Positions 1 to 11,423 are shown, numbered from the stretch's first letter. The stretch: DNA of 64,000 nucleotides from Ryuthela nishihirai (GCA_038380435.1 JAWZYU010000028.1:39925095-39989094); one strand, 5' to 3'. Numbers and translations: made by a program. Notes: generated by a model not told the origin, from the letters alone.

Positions 1-290
1 GATTTATCCCCACAAAACTCCCTGTCCTGTCCTCGGTCAACAGAGCACACCGATGGGCTGGGAAGGCCAATGGCCATCGGAAGGGACGTTAAGAGGTGGC
101 CTGGCAGGTGGGACAGACATACGTGTGCACGTTAAAGAACCTGGATGGCCTTGACTGGAAGATACCGCCTATTTCCTAACAGCTGTCCAGTGGGTCTCAA
201 CCTTCTCTGAGCCCTCGGGGTCCTTGTGACCTCACCATTTTACTCATTTTGGGCAGAAAAGGGCCGCTCCTGGGTGAAACAATCCAACAC
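1..290 (+). mobile_element. SINE-A copy, cut by window edge
   Basis: Diverged body and tail of the tRNA-derived SINE-A. It starts at the 'gatttatc' body motif and runs through the 'cacgttaaagaacc' motif to a worn AAACAATCCAA tail. The tRNA-like head would lie left of the window. Confidence 0.8.
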
Positions 291-492
291 CTTTGCATAG
301 CGACATAAGTTTAGAGAGCTCCAATTCGAAAACCAGTACTCTAAATTAGGGGTTCTCAACATGGGGTACTTGGTAAAAAATTTTTGGGTACACCGTGAGA
401 GCTCAAAAGTCGCTAGATATACAGTATGTTATATATATGTTTTATTTTATTACCATTTATTGATTTTAAGTTGTTTAGCTGTATTTTTTTTT

Positions 493-863
493 AAGTCGGT
501 ACCGCGCCAGGCTCATAATCTGTAGTTCTCAGGTTCGAGTCCCAGCTGGGTCAGCTTTGAGATTTATCTCCGCAAAATTCCCCGTCCTGCCCACGGTCAG
601 TAGGGGACACCGATGGACTTGAATAAGGCCGCCGTCCGTCGGATGGGACGTTAAGCAGTGGTCCCGTGTGCGGGAGAGCCATACCCTGTGCACGTTAAAG
701 AACACGCTGGATGGCCTTGACGGGAGGCTACCATCTGTCTCCCAACAGCTGTTCCAGTGGGTCCCCTCCCCCAACCTTCTCTGAGCCTTCGGGGTCCTTG
801 TGACCTGGCCATTTAGCCCATAGTGTGCAAAAAAGTGCCGCTCAGAGGTAAAACAACCCAACC
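493..863 (+). mobile_element. SINE-A copy, head-truncated
   Basis: Starts inside the tRNA-like A box (AGTCGGTA), has the B box GGTTCGAGTCC, then the standard body, and ends GAGGTAAAACAACCCAACCC. The first ~15 nt of the head are missing. Confidence 0.88.
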
Positions 864-1337
864 CTGCTCCAGGAGCAGACCAAATCTCCAACAAATTCTT
901 CAAAAATCTCCCTTTTTTTGGAAGGAAAAATTATTAAAAATATTTAATCATATTTGGATCACACATGAAATTCCCCCTCCTGGGAAGAAATATTAATAAT
1001 ATTCATAGAGAAACCAAACAAAATTCCTACTGAAATTAACTCAAATCGCCCAATATCATTACTATCAAATACCCTAAAATTCCACTAAAATTCCATTTGA
1101 AAAAATTATATTGAAAAGATTAAATTGACAAATTGAGGAAAATAAAATTCTTCCGAACAACTTCTTCGGATTTAGAAAATTTCGTTCTTCAAAAGAGTGC
1201 ATCGCTTTACTATTATCTAATATATACTCTGCATAGAACCAGCACCTAATGTCCGACCCCGCCTTCTCGTGGTGCGGACCGTTAGTAACTTTCAAAAGAG
1301 ATACTCTCTTGTGGAAGTGAACGGAAGTGGAGGGCTG
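864..1337. other. AT-rich unique spacer
   Basis: No open frame with coding character, no repeat family seen elsewhere in the window and no PTP-like exon. It was searched for the next D2 exon of the phosphatase gene without success. Confidence 0.5.
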
Positions 1338-4300
1338 CCAGATTAGTGTGGCCTACTGATCTGGACAACTATGGCTACTTTTCTTTCTTTTCTACCCTGC
1401 TGAGGAGTGGTCAACCACACAGGGTCCTGGTGCTGACCATATAAACCTACTGGACTGGACAGATATATGGCTCTGAGCTTGATTATGGATCCTGATTTTG
1501 CTGCACTGGTGGGCTTCTGTGAAGGGAAAATCTTCCGCTGTGTTTTCTGTTTGTTTGTGGGTTGACAGCCCCAAGTGAATAGACTCACAGGATATGTTTA
1601 TCAGCTGGTGGATAATCCTGAGCAGAAGTCATCGCAGGCACCTGAACTCTTTTCTTCTATTGGCATCGTCAAATTCTACATTGGAGGAAGTCTTCCAGTG
1701 TAGATGGCTTCAGCCTTTAGTAGTGGGGGAACGGGTCTTTGCCCCATGTCTGCGATTAGGGGGCTGTTTGATATTGTCGGCATTCCCTCTCTCAATAAAC
1801 ATAGTTTCTTTAAACATCCCACTAACCATTTTCTCTCCATAGGTAGTTGGAATGTGAGGACTCTGCACAGAGCTTTTTCTCTTGATGTCCTCACACAAGA
1901 ATTCCACCGTTATAATTTAGATATTCTCGGCTTGCAAGAGACCAGATGGACAGATAAAGGTCAGATTCTTAAAAATAATCTTAAATTTCTCTTTTCAGGG
2001 AGGGACGACAATAAGCATCACCAAGGCGTGGGTCTGCTTCTCAGCAGACACGCTAGCGATGCTCTTCTAGGATATGAGTGCATTAATGAAAGGTTTCTTA
2101 GAGCAAAATTTCAGACAAGCGTTAAAGACTTGATTGTTATCTGCTGTTATGCCCCCACTGAGGATGCCGATGAGGATGAGAAGGATAGGTTTTATGAACA
2201 ACTTCAGGATATTTTGAATTCTGTCAAGAAAGGAGATATTACCCTTTTTCTTGGTGACTTCAATGCCAAAGTTGGTACTGACTCTGACTTTTGGGGAGGA
2301 GTAATAGACCCTTTTGGTATTGGTAGCTGCAATGGGCAACGTCTCCTACAGGTAAGTAAACTCAATGGATTCAGAATAACTAACAGATATTACAAACACC
2401 GCGACATACATAAGTACACATGGGTTTCACCTGATGGGCTGCATAAGAATATGATTGATTACATATTAATTAACAGCAAATGGACTAGTTCTGTTAGGAA
2501 TACCAGGGCATATAGGGGAGCTGAAATTGGATCTGACCATTACCTTGTTAAAAGTGTGTTGCAACTTAAACTTAAAAAGTGTTGTGCTAGGGTTAAAAAA
2601 TTTACTTTTAATACTGAAGCTCTGAAAGATCCAGTTATAGCCAAAGCTTACCATGATAGGTTACTTAGTCATTATGACAGTCATGGTTTGCTTACTACTG
2701 AAGTTGAGGAAGAATGGGATCATTTTAAACAGGCTTTTTTGGACACTAACAGTACTCTTTTAGGAAAAAAGGAGCAGAAGAGGCAAAATTATCTGAGTGA
2801 TAAGGCACTTGAGCTTATTTCGGAAAGAAAGAACTGCAGGAATGCCCTTAATCAATACCCTACTAGTCCTAATAGAAAGCATTACAGAGACCTTAATAAA
2901 CTTTTAAAGGATCAGTTAGCTGCTGATAAGAATCTTTGGCTTGATGGTTTGGCTGACAAAGCCGAGGAAGCAGTTAGACAGCACAACAGCAGAGAGCTGT
3001 ACCAGATAGTTAATGTTTTGTGTGGTAGAAAACGGACAGGCATACAAGGATTGAAGGATAAACAAGGTAAGGTTATAGAAGGGGAGGATTCTGTCATGGC
3101 TAGGTGGGCTGAGCATTTCAGTGATGTTCTAAACAATGTAGTTAGTTCTACTCCCATTGTTTGCAATGATGATAGATGCATTGGTGGCTTTAATGTTGGC
3201 CCTATAACACAATCTGAAGTTATTTTGGCTATTTCTAAACTTAAACTTCATAAATCCCCAGGGGTAGATGAAATTACTACGGAAATGCTTAGAGCTGGGA
3301 ATGTTTCGGTTACCACTTGGATGACTGAAATTCTGAATATCTTTTATGATAAAGGCATGGTTCCTAAGGATTTTGCCAGAGCTATTATTATCCCTATTTT
3401 CAAAAAAGGTGATCGCAGTTCTTGTGATAACTATAGGGGTATCAGCCTACTCTCTGTTCCAGGTAAAGTTCTTTCCATGATTGTGCTTAATAGAATTAAG
3501 AATGTGGTTGACAGTCAATTTCGTGATGAGCAATGTGGATTCAGAAGTGGTAGGGGATGTGTGGATCAGATATTTTCACTTAGGCAGATTCTTGAGAAAT
3601 GTTTAGAGTTTCAGAAACCTTTGGTTGCTAGCTTTGTTGATTTCAAAAAGCCCTTCGACTCTGTTGATCGTCATAATTTGTGGTTGATTGTGAGATCATA
3701 TGGTATACCAGACAAGTTAGTTAACATTATGAAAGCTCTCTATAATAACACTGAGTCGTGTGTGAGAGTTGGTAAGGCTTGTAGCAATTGGTTTAGCATT
3801 ACTTCTGGTGTTCGACAAGGGTGCATTTTGTCTCCTTATCTCTTTAGTTTGGTTATTGATTATGTTATGCGAAATTCACTTCAAGGGAAAGATTTTGGCC
3901 TTAAATCGACTGGGGATACGAAAATTTCTGATTTAGATTATGCTGATGATTTAGCCCTTTTGGCAAATGATGTTGATGAGATGAACTCTTTCATTCGAGC
4001 TGTTGATGAGACTGGTAGTAGAGTAGGTTTGGTTATAAACAGAGAGAAAACTAAAGTGATGAAAAGTGGTCAGGCAGGCTGTGATTCAGTTAATCTGAAT
4101 GGTTGCGGTCTTGAACAGGTGTCACAGTTTAATTATCTTGGGAGCTATGTAGCAGATAATGGTGATGTGCGGCATGAGATTAACAGACGAATAGGGATTG
4201 CTGCCGGGACTTTTAAGAATCTATGGAGAGTGTGGAGAAATAGACGTATACACCTAAAGACTAAAATTAGACTGTATAATAGTTTGGTTCTTTCTAGGAT

Positions 4301-4748
4301 TAGTTATGGTAGTGAAACGTGGACACTTTGTAAACAAGATAACAGGAAACTAGATGCTTTTGATTCCAGATGCTTACGCAGTATCTTGGGCATTAGGTGT
4401 TCAACTTTGTAACTAATGATGAGATTAGGCAAAGGAGTTTGCAACCTCCTTTAAGCAGCATATTGTGCAGAGAGAGACTCCGTTGGTTTGGCCATGTTGC
4501 CCGTATGGATAATTATAGATTGGCGAATAGGGTTATGAACAGTGTGCCTAAAGGCCTCAGAAAGAAGGGGAGACCTAGGATGCGGTGGGCAGACAATGTC
4601 AAACAGGACCTTGTTAGAATTGGTGTGCAGTGGCCAGATGCAGTAGATGTAGCTCAGGATAGACTTGCTTGGAGAATTAAATTGCACTGTCTGGTTGGAC
4701 CTCCGTAGCCCATGGCTGCTTGAGGATGATGATGATGATGATGATGAA
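1338..4748 (+). mobile_element. RTE-like non-LTR retrotransposon, nearly full length
   Basis: A LINE with a ~365-bp probable 5' UTR, one long ORF with an APE-type endonuclease followed by a reverse transcriptase, a very short 3' UTR and a (GAT)n tail at about 4723-4746. Short UTRs and a simple-repeat tail instead of poly(A) are typical of the RTE clade, and the RT sequence fits that group. The left border is not sharply defined and no target-site duplication was recognised. A second, truncated copy of the same family lies at 9270-10262. Confidence 0.8.
1704..4708 (+). pseudogene. RTE-like endonuclease/reverse transcriptase ORF with one frameshift
   Basis: The polyprotein nicks target DNA and reverse-transcribes the element RNA. 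The first 902 codons (to 4412) are open. The endonuclease occupies about residues 50-290: GSWNVRTL, QETRW (catalytic Glu), GDFNAKVG and GSDHYLV (catalytic Asp-His) are all present. The RT occupies about residues 530-800: FKKGDRSSCDNYRGISLLS, FVDFKKPFDSVD (motif A), GVRQGCILSPYLF and the YADD box with both Asp. The C-terminal RTE-type tail (GSETWTLCKQ ... RLRWFGHVARMDNY ... KKGRPRMRWADN) continues in another frame from about 4400 to 4708. Comparison with the sister copy near 9950 shows that one base is missing around 4399-4402, where the sister reads TGGCTCAAC and this copy TGTTCAAC. Motif A has Pro where the family usually has Ala (KAFDSVD). The start ATG at 1704 is the first in frame; the family usually starts somewhere before GSWNVRTL, so the exact start is uncertain. 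All catalytic residues survive, so this copy is young. Confidence 0.85.
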
Positions 4749-4871
4749 TAAAAAGAAACAAACTCTTTTGGCTGTTTCTGTTGATCTTTTTCAAGCGTTC
4801 GACACGGTCTCAATTGAACATTTGATACTTAAATTATGTAAAGCCAAACTAGAATATAACTTAATATTAAT

Positions 4872-5074
4872 AAAAATAAATACCACCTCAAGCAGCTGCT
4901 TGCCACAGAGGTCTGTCTGACAGGAGCCTGTCAGTTTACATGCCACAGTAGAAGGTCTGAGAGGATGGCAGGACCTCAGCAGAAAAACGACACGAACATC
5001 CATGCCTTACCCGGGGCTCGAACCCAGGTCCCTTAGATCAGTAGGTGAGCGTACTAACCACTCGGCCACGGGAC
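4872..5074 (-). mobile_element. SINE-B copy
   Basis: A tRNA-derived SINE unrelated to SINE-A. On the minus strand it starts GTCCCGTGGCCGAGTGGTTAG (A box), has the B box GGTTCGAGCCC, then a ~130-bp body and ends CAAGCAGCTGCTTGAGG-TGG-TATTTATTTT. It interrupts the RNase H LINE remnant. Confidence 0.85.
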
Positions 5075-5297
5075 GGCTAGTCATCTTTACTGATTCTAAA
5101 GGAGCACTTTTATCCTTAAATCAAGAAGCTTTTTATTCTACATACAACTTTTATATTAATTCTATCCTTAAATTAAATACTGAAAATTTAAAAGCTAATA
5201 ATAACTTAATACATTTAAGTTGGATTCCAGGCCATACTGGAATTCAAGAAAATGAGGAGGTAGATATGATAGCTAAATCTGCACATAAAATAAAATG

Positions 5298-5350
5298 AAA
5301 ATAAATACCCCCTCAAGCAGCTGCTTGCCAAAGAGGTCTGACAGGAGCCT
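5298..5350 (-). mobile_element. SINE-B 3'-end fragment
   Basis: Only the terminal ~50 bp of SINE-B (complement of CAAGCAGCTGCTTGCC...) is present, directly after the RNase H piece. This is a heavily 5'-truncated insertion. Confidence 0.75.
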
Positions 5351-5760
5351 AATATTATTTCAATTCATAAATTTTTCATTCTTATCAAAAAAGAGATTAA
5401 AAACTTGGAACTTTCTTTATGTGAAAATTACTTACAATTACCTTAATCAAACCAAATTATAGATCTAATTTATCAAATAAAATTAATTACTTTCAAAATC
5501 TACCTTTTACTACACAGGAAGTTAAAGTCATTTTACGATTAAGAACCGACACCATACCTTTAAAGAAATCAAAATTTTATCTAAAATTAATTGATAACCC
5601 AAAATGTTTACAATGTAATTTGATCGAAAACTCTTCACACACATCTTTTTAAATTGTGATAAATATAAGTCTGTAAGAAAAGACTTTTTTTAAAAATCTT
5701 GAAAGCATTGGAATCACAGATTTTAATATTGAATCTATTCTTAACTTTCCTGTTTTTTCT

Positions 5761-6087
5761 ACAAAATTAAAAATTTTTCGTTTCTTACTTCACTTCCTCA
5801 AAAAAAAAAACAGACATATGGAATAAATTATAAAAAAAAAATATATAAAAAAAAATATAAAATATTCTTAAAAAAATTATAAAATTAAAAATACAAAAAA
5901 GGGTTATAAAATTAAAAGAGGGAGAACTCTCAAAATTACCTGAAGTAAAATATATATATATAAAAATTATTATAAAATTAAAACACAAAAAAGGACTAAA
6001 GATTATTTAAATTATCTGAAGAAAAATCAAAAAAAAAAAAAAAAATTAATATTAAATATTAAAGATATCTCTCCACAAAATACCAAA
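5761..6087. other. A/T-runs, no gene
   Basis: Almost pure A/T with A-runs and short TA tracts (for example 5880-6060). It may be the tail of the LINE remnant plus slippage expansion. No coding or structural feature was seen. Confidence 0.5.
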
Positions 6088-6361
6088 TGGGTTGGGTTGT
6101 TTTACCTCTGAGCGGCACTTTTTTGCACACCATGGGCTAAATGGCCAGGTCACATGGACCCCGAAGGCTCAGAGAAGGTTGGGGGAGGGGACCCACTGGA
6201 ACAGCTGTTGGGAGACAGATGGTAGCCTCCCGTCAAGGCCATCCAGCGTGTTCTTTAACGTGCACAGGGTATGGCTCTCCCGCACACGGCGCCACGGCTT
6301 AACGTCCCATCCGACGGACGGCGGGCTTTCCAAGCCCATCGGTGTCCCCTACTAACCGTCA
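6088..6361 (-). mobile_element. SINE-A copy, 5'-truncated
   Basis: Tail (TGGGTTGGGTTG on the plus strand) and body as far as CCCCTACTAACCGTCAG. The tRNA-like head is missing. Confidence 0.88.
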
Positions 6362-6515
6362 GTTACATACACATTTCCAGGGATATAAAAGGTTGAGAAC
6401 CTCTGCTCTAAATCATTCATCTACTGCCAGATAATCAAGTTTTCTGCTGTGTCGGCTTACAGAAGAAGGAAGTTCGTTTGGAGGAAAAAGAAAGCAAAAT
6501 GGAGGATCAACTCAC

Positions 6516-6647
6516 ATTGGAAACTGGATGTTCAGCCAGGACAACGACGGAGTTGCAGTCGTGATCATACACAAGTGACCAGAAATCGGGAACGGTGTGA
6601 GGCATTGGCCATTCAGTGACGATGAATTCCTTCGACCTGATGTAACC
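6516..6647 (-). CDS. PTP exon: D2, KEFIVTEWPMPHTVPDFW
   Basis: 44 codons, phase 0 at both ends; acceptor CTCAG, donor GTGAG. It opens GYIRSKEF and holds the D2 versions of the QGP-x-DFW region (TEWPMPHTVPDFWSLVYDHDC, then VVVLAEH). This is the last exon recognised. The following D2 exons (substrate loop, D2 WPD and P-loop equivalents) should lie left of the window or were not recognised in 1-6500. Confidence 0.93.
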
Positions 6648-6808
6648 CTGAGCAAAGAGAACACACAAAATAGCATCAGAACTGGATCTTCATTTGACAT
6701 ATAGGCAGCTGTTTCTGTTTCAAAGTTTCTTTAAAGATTTAGACTACTTTAATTGCATTCGTTCCCTGACACGCATAAAGTGTTTTAAAAGGTTATATCA
6801 AACCAGAT

Positions 6809-7192
6809 TTGGGTTGGGTTGTTTTACCTCTGAGCGGCACTTTTTTTGCACACCATGGCCTAAATGGCCAGATCACAAGGACTTCGAAGGCTCAGAGAAG
6901 GTTGGGGGAGGTGACCCACTGGAACAGCTGTTGGGAGACAGATGGCAGCCTCCCATCAATGCCACCCAGCGTGTTCTTTAACATGCACAGAGTATGGCTC
7001 TCCCGCACACGGGACCACGGCTTAACGTCCCATCCGACGGACGGACGGCCTTTCCAAGCCCATCGGTGTCCCCTACTGACAGTGGTCAGGGCGGAGAATT
7101 TTGCGGAGATAAATCTCAACGCTGACCCAGCTGGGACCCGAACCTGGGAACTGCAGATTACGAGCCTGGCACGCTACCGACTGAGCCACCCC
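6809..7192 (-). mobile_element. SINE-A, full length with TSD
   Basis: A complete copy from tail to tRNA-like head (complement of GGTGGCTCAGTCGG-type), flanked by the direct repeat ATCAAACCAGAT at 6797-6808 and 7193-7204. Confidence 0.95.
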
Positions 7193-7391
7193 ATCAAACC
7201 AGATGCATCAGTAGAAGGCACAACACTCTCAAGTGTTATCAGTGTGCAAAATTATCCCAGAAAAGACCAACTGGATTATTCCTATGGTAGAAACCTACCA
7301 GTGCCAGGCCCTGCGAACTTTGAAGTTTAGGATCCAGTATGAGGTTATTAGTAGTGGGGCGCCTTAGGGTTATTAAGACTGAGAACTAGTA

Positions 7392-7594
7392 CAGTCGATC
7401 AAAAAAAAAGTATCCGAACACTATGGTTGATTACAGAATCCAGAAAAAATATCTGGCAACGATTTTTTTTTAGAAATTAGTGATCTGGCAACCTTCGTGT
7501 CACGTGACACGAAGGTTGCCAGATCACTAATTTCTAACAAATTCTAACTAATTTCTAATCAACCATAGTGTTCGGATACTTTTTTGAGCGACTG
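7392..7594. mobile_element. Foldback Tc1-type MITE
   Basis: Starts CAGTCGATCAAAA and ends GAGCGACTG, with TA on both sides. The two halves are inverted copies that meet at GTCACGTGAC, so the element is one long palindrome. Confidence 0.88.
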
Positions 7595-8215
7595 TACACC
7601 TCGATCTGCTGCAAACTTACCGTAAATGACAAAATGTTTTTTGTCTGAACGAGGCACTGGCTCAGTTCCGCCCTCCCCACATTTTATTCCGATCACTTGG
7701 TCCTCACGTGTAAAAAAGACAATTGAAAACGGAAGGAATTTTTTTAAAAATCGGAACAAGGTTCCAGTTCAATCTTGCCCCTTCCCCTTCATTCACATCA
7801 CTTTTTTCACCCCACCCTCCCTTTTTCCCCTCCTAGATCCTAACCTGAGCATAATGATTTCCAAAAATCCAAAAAAGCAACTTAGAATAATTAAAAAAAA
7901 ACTCTTAGAAATGTAACAATTTTAGTAAACAATTTGATGCAAGAGTTGATTAATTACATTTAAATTGACGTTTGAGGTAAATCCTGAGGTTTTGTTTTGA
8001 CACAACAAGGATTATCTTGAATGTTCCGAACAACGTAAAATGTTCACAATATGTTTTTCTCACTAACCTTTTAGAAGAAGCAAGTCTAAATAGTTTACCT
8101 AGTTGCTTCCTGCAATTGCACTGAAATTTCTTTTACTTAATGCACTGATATTTAACTGAAATTAGAGGCTAAAACGTAAAAGATCAGAAACGATATAAAG
8201 GCATTTTAAACTCAC
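7595..8215. other. Intron, no recognisable feature
   Basis: A pyrimidine-rich stretch around 7765-7840 is followed by AT-rich unique sequence. The open frame at 7626-7916 has no recognisable similarity and lies inside the phosphatase intron. Confidence 0.5.
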
Positions 8216-8292
8216 GTCAACGAAGACTGCATTGATGTAATCTGTGCTGTCATTGCTTTGGAAGGATGACAGGTATGGCCTGAAGTTGTCAG
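8216..8292 (-). CDS. PTP exon: D2, DNFRPYL...DYINAVFVD
   Basis: 77 nt; the first two bases complete a Pro codon (VP-P-DNFRPYL), then 25 codons end at FVD. Acceptor TTTTTCAG, donor GTGAGT. It is the D2 counterpart of the 77-nt D1 exon at 47199-47275: same length, same phase and same motif position. Confidence 0.95.
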
Positions 8293-8408
8293 CTGAAAAA
8301 GAGTGAATAATAATTACCTTGAACAGTAGGAAACACATTTAAGAATTATGGTCTGAAAAATAAAAGTAGTTCTTGGTCAAGTAAATGATATTTCAGAACA
8401 AAAAGTTG

Positions 8409-8798
8409 TTGGGTTGAGTTGCTTTACCTCTGAGCGGCATTTTTTTGCACACCATGGGCTAAATGGCCAGGTCACATGGACCCCGAAGACCCAGAGAAGG
8501 TTGGAGGAGGGGACTCTCACTGGAACAGCTGTTGGGAGACAGATGGTAGCCTCTCGTCAAGGCCATCCAGCGTGTTCTTTAACGTGCACAGGGTATGACT
8601 CTCTCCCACACACGGGGCCACGACTTTATGTCCCATCCGACGGACGGCAGCCTTTCCAAGCCCATCGGTGTCCCCTACTGACTGTGGGCAGAGCGGGGAG
8701 TTTTGTGGAGATAAATCTCAACGCTGACCCAGCTAGGACTCGAACCTGGGAACTGCAGATTATGAGCCTGGCGCGCTACCGACTGAGTCACTCCCGCC
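8409..8798 (-). mobile_element. SINE-A, full length
   Basis: Complete copy. The flanks ATTTCAGAACAAA and ATATCAGAACAAA look like a slightly decayed target-site duplication. Confidence 0.9.
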
Positions 8799-8886
8799 AT
8801 CATGATATCAGAACAAATGCTGGTGTGCCATGCGGTGATAAAAGTTTGTCAAGCTCTATTGTAGTGGATCCCAGCTCTGAATCCTA

Positions 8887-9176
8887 GGGTTCTTGTGACT
8901 TGACGATTGAGCCACCTTGTGCACAAAAATGCCGCTCTGAGGTACAGTCGCTCAAAAAAGTATCCGAACACTACGGTTGATTACAGAATTCAGAAAAAAT
9001 TGCTGGCAACGATTTTTTTTTTTAGAAATTAGTGATCTGGCAACCTTCGTGTCACATGACACGAAGGTTGCCAGATCACTAATTTATAAAAAAAATCGTT
9101 GCCAGATATTTTTTCTGAATTCTGTAATCAACCATAGCGTTCGGATACTTTTTTGAGCGACTGTAAAACAACTCAA
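8887..9176 (+). mobile_element. SINE-A 3'-end fragment split by a MITE
   Basis: The last ~60 bp of SINE-A (GGGTTCTTGTGACTTG ... GCCGCTCTGAGGTA) are interrupted at 8945 and resume at 9166 as AAACAACTCAAA. Removing the MITE and one TA restores the usual GAGGTAAAACAACTC tail. Confidence 0.85.
8945..9163. mobile_element. Foldback Tc1-type MITE with TA duplication
   Basis: A 219-bp palindromic element with terminal inverted repeats CAGTCGCTCAAAAAAG and a CACATGAC-type centre. TA at 8943-8944 and 9164-9165. It is inserted cleanly into a SINE-A tail, which gives the exact borders of the family. Confidence 0.95.
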
Positions 9177-9269
9177 AATAATCCTATTCAAATATCGATT
9201 AATGAACTTGAGAAATGGCCATCTCAAAATAAATAATTGCTTTAAATATTATAAACTTTTTCAGTTGTT

Positions 9270-10262
9270 TTGAATGGTTGCACGTCGGGAGCGGTGTAAA
9301 AGATACTGGTGAGTTGTGTTGGGTTGTTTTACCTCTGAGCGGCACTTTTTTGCACACCATGGGCTAAATGGCCAGGTCACATGGACCCCGAAGGCTCAGA
9401 GAAGACTGGGGGGAGGGGACCCACTGGAACAGCTGTTGGGATGCAGATGGTAGCCTCCCGTCAAGGCCATCCAGCGTGTTCTTTAACGTGCACAGCGTAT
9501 GGCTCTCCCACACACGGGGCCACGGCTTAACGTCCCATCCGACGGACGGCGGTCTTTCCAAGCCCATCGGTGTCCCCTACTGACCGTGGGCAGGGAGGGG
9601 AATTTTGCGGAAATAAATCTCATCGCTGATCCAGCTGGGACTCGAACCTGGGAACTACAGATTACGAGCCTGGCGCGCTGCCGACTGAGCCACCCCCGCC
9701 CCAGATACTGGTGATGTGCGGCATGAGATAAAGAGACGAATAAGGGTTGCTGCTAGGGATTTTAAGAATTTATGGACAGTGTGGAAAAACTGGCGTATAC
9801 AGTTAAGATTAGAAATAGGCTATACAATAGTTTGGTCTTTTCTAGAGTTTGTTATGGAAATAAAACTTGGACCTTTTGCAAACAAGAAAGCAGGAAACTT
9901 GATACTTTTGATTCTGGATATTTACGCAGTATCTTGGGCATTAGGTGGCTCAACTTTGTAGATAATGATGAGGTTAGGCAAAGGAGGTATCAACCTCCTT
10001 TGAACAGCTTATTGTGGAGAGAGAGAGACTCCGTTGGTTTGGCCATGTTGCCCGTACGGATAATTATAGATTAACGAATAGGGTTATGAGCAGTGTGCCT
10101 AAAGGTTTGAGAAAGAAGGGGAGACCTAGGATGCAGTGGACAGACAATGTGAAACAGAACCTTCCTAGAATTGACAGTAGCTGTAGGTTAGGAAAGACGT
10201 GTTTGGATAACTAAATCGCACAGTTTGGTTGAATCTACGTAGTACATGTCTGCTTGAAGATT
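9270..10262 (+). pseudogene. 5'-truncated RTE-like LINE, C-terminal part only
   Basis: Second copy of the LINE at 1.3-4.7 kb, starting in the segment after the RT (GGGAGC...GATACTGGTGATGTGCGGCATGAG) and keeping the 3' end. It reads GDVRHEIKRRIRVAARDFKNLW, then, in other frames, YNSLVFSRVCYGNKTWTFCKQ and RLRWFGHVARTDNYRLTNRV. At least two frameshifts occur near 9770-9830 and 10015. A SINE-A copy sits inside it at 9313-9702. The 3' end lacks the (GAT)n tail and is followed by another SINE-A. Confidence 0.85.
9313..9702 (-). mobile_element. SINE-A, full length, inserted in the LINE
   Basis: Flanked by the duplication AGATACTGGTGA (9301-9312 and 9703-9714), which is LINE sequence. The SINE therefore inserted after the LINE. 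Confidence 0.95.
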
Positions 10263-10273
10263 CTGTATGTATG

Positions 10274-10662
10274 TTGGGTTGTTTTACTTCTGAGCGGCAC
10301 TTTTTTTGCACACCATGGGCTAAATGACCGGTCACATGGACCCCGAAGGCTCAGAGAAGGGTGGGGGAAGGGACCCACTGGAAGAGCTGTTAGGAGACAG
10401 ATGGTAGCCTCCCGTCAAGGGCATCCAGCTGGTTCTTTAACGTATACAGGGTATGGCTCTCCTACACACGGACAACGGCTCAACGTCCCATCCGACGGAC
10501 GGCGGTCTTTCCAAGCCCATCGGTGTCCCCTACTGACCGTGGGCATCGCGGGGAATTTTGCGGAGATAAATCTCAACGCTGAACCAACTGGGACTCAACC
10601 TGGGAACAACAGATTACGAACGTGGCGCGCTACCGACTGAGCCACCCCCTCCTCCCCGCCCC
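10274..10662 (-). mobile_element. SINE-A, full length with TSD
   Basis: Flanked by CTGTATGTATG at 10263-10273 and 10663-10673. The head is slightly decayed (CCCCCTCCTCCCCGCC). Confidence 0.93.
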
Positions 10663-10910
10663 CTGTATGTATGTATTCATAGTAATTATTTCATTGGTTC
10701 AATATTTTCTCACTAAAAAAAGTAGAGATTTCACTACTAGAAACAAATACTATTCCTTATAACGAGTTAGAAATTAATGACATCTACATTTAGTTACATA
10801 GTCAGGAATGGAGGTTTAAAAGTTTCAAAGGAAACAGAACTTTCGAATTTCTCGTTTCTGGCACACATACCAATTTTTGACATGCTAAAATTTGGTAACT
10901 ATTCCTAGTA

Positions 10911-11423
10911 CAGTCGCTCAAAAAAGTATCCGAACGCTATGGTTGATTACAAATTTCAGAAAAAATATCTGGCAACGTTTTTTTAGAAATTAGTAATCTG
11001 GCAACCTTCGTGTCACGTGACACGAAGGTTGTAGGATCACTAATTTCTAAAAAAATCTTTGCCAGATATTTTTTCTGAATTCTGTAATCAACCATAGCGT
11101 TCGGATACTTTTTTGAGCGACTGTAGGTGATCATATTATTTTGATACTAGATCGTGTGGGCTCACTCACGGAAATATTGAGCGTGTGCAGTTACCGTTCA
11201 CAGCAAACTGGAGCGTGTGCAGTAACTGCACACGCTCCAGTTTGCTGTGAACTGTAACTGGAGCGTTTACAGTTGCTGTATACGCTCCAGATATTTTTTC
11301 TGAATTCTGTAATCACGTGACACGAAGGTTGCCAGATCACTAATTTCTAAAAAAATCTTTGCCAGATATTTTTTCTTAATTCTGTAATCAACCATAGCGT
11401 TCGAATACTTTTTTGAGCGACTG
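10911..11423. mobile_element. Composite MITE: foldback unit plus hairpin module
   Basis: A complete foldback MITE (10911-11123) shares a TA with a second block. That block starts GGTGATCATATTATTTTGATACT, holds the hairpin CAGTTACCGTTCACAGCAAACTGG and its complement, and then returns through a MITE half to GAGCGACTG at 11423. Confidence 0.85.

Larger units (their letters stand above)
4749..5760 (+). mobile_element. Remnant of an RNase H-bearing LINE, with two SINE-B insertions
   Basis: Three pieces of one AT-rich LINE can be read. At 4749-4860 is an RT motif A piece (LLAVSVDLFQAFDTVSIEHL). At 5086-5297 is an RNase H piece (VIFTDSKGALLSL ... LSWIPGHTGIQENEEVDMIAK) carrying the DSK and the Gly-His-xx-Ile-xx-Asn-Glu signature. 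At about 5520-5690 is the C-terminal Cys/His region (IRLRTDTIP ... NPKCLQCN ... HTSF) seen after RNase H in jockey/I-type LINEs. Large internal parts of the RT are missing between the first two pieces. Frames are broken by stops, so it is dead. Confidence 0.72.

Noticed and set aside
1220..1345. Candidate next D2 exon downstream of the last one recognised
   Set aside because: No C-x-x-Y-W-P or F-G-P-type motif in the required frame, and no acceptor followed by an open frame.
7626..7916. 96-codon open frame in a phosphatase intron
   Set aside because: Composition is pyrimidine- then A-rich, with no motif and no splice or promoter signal.
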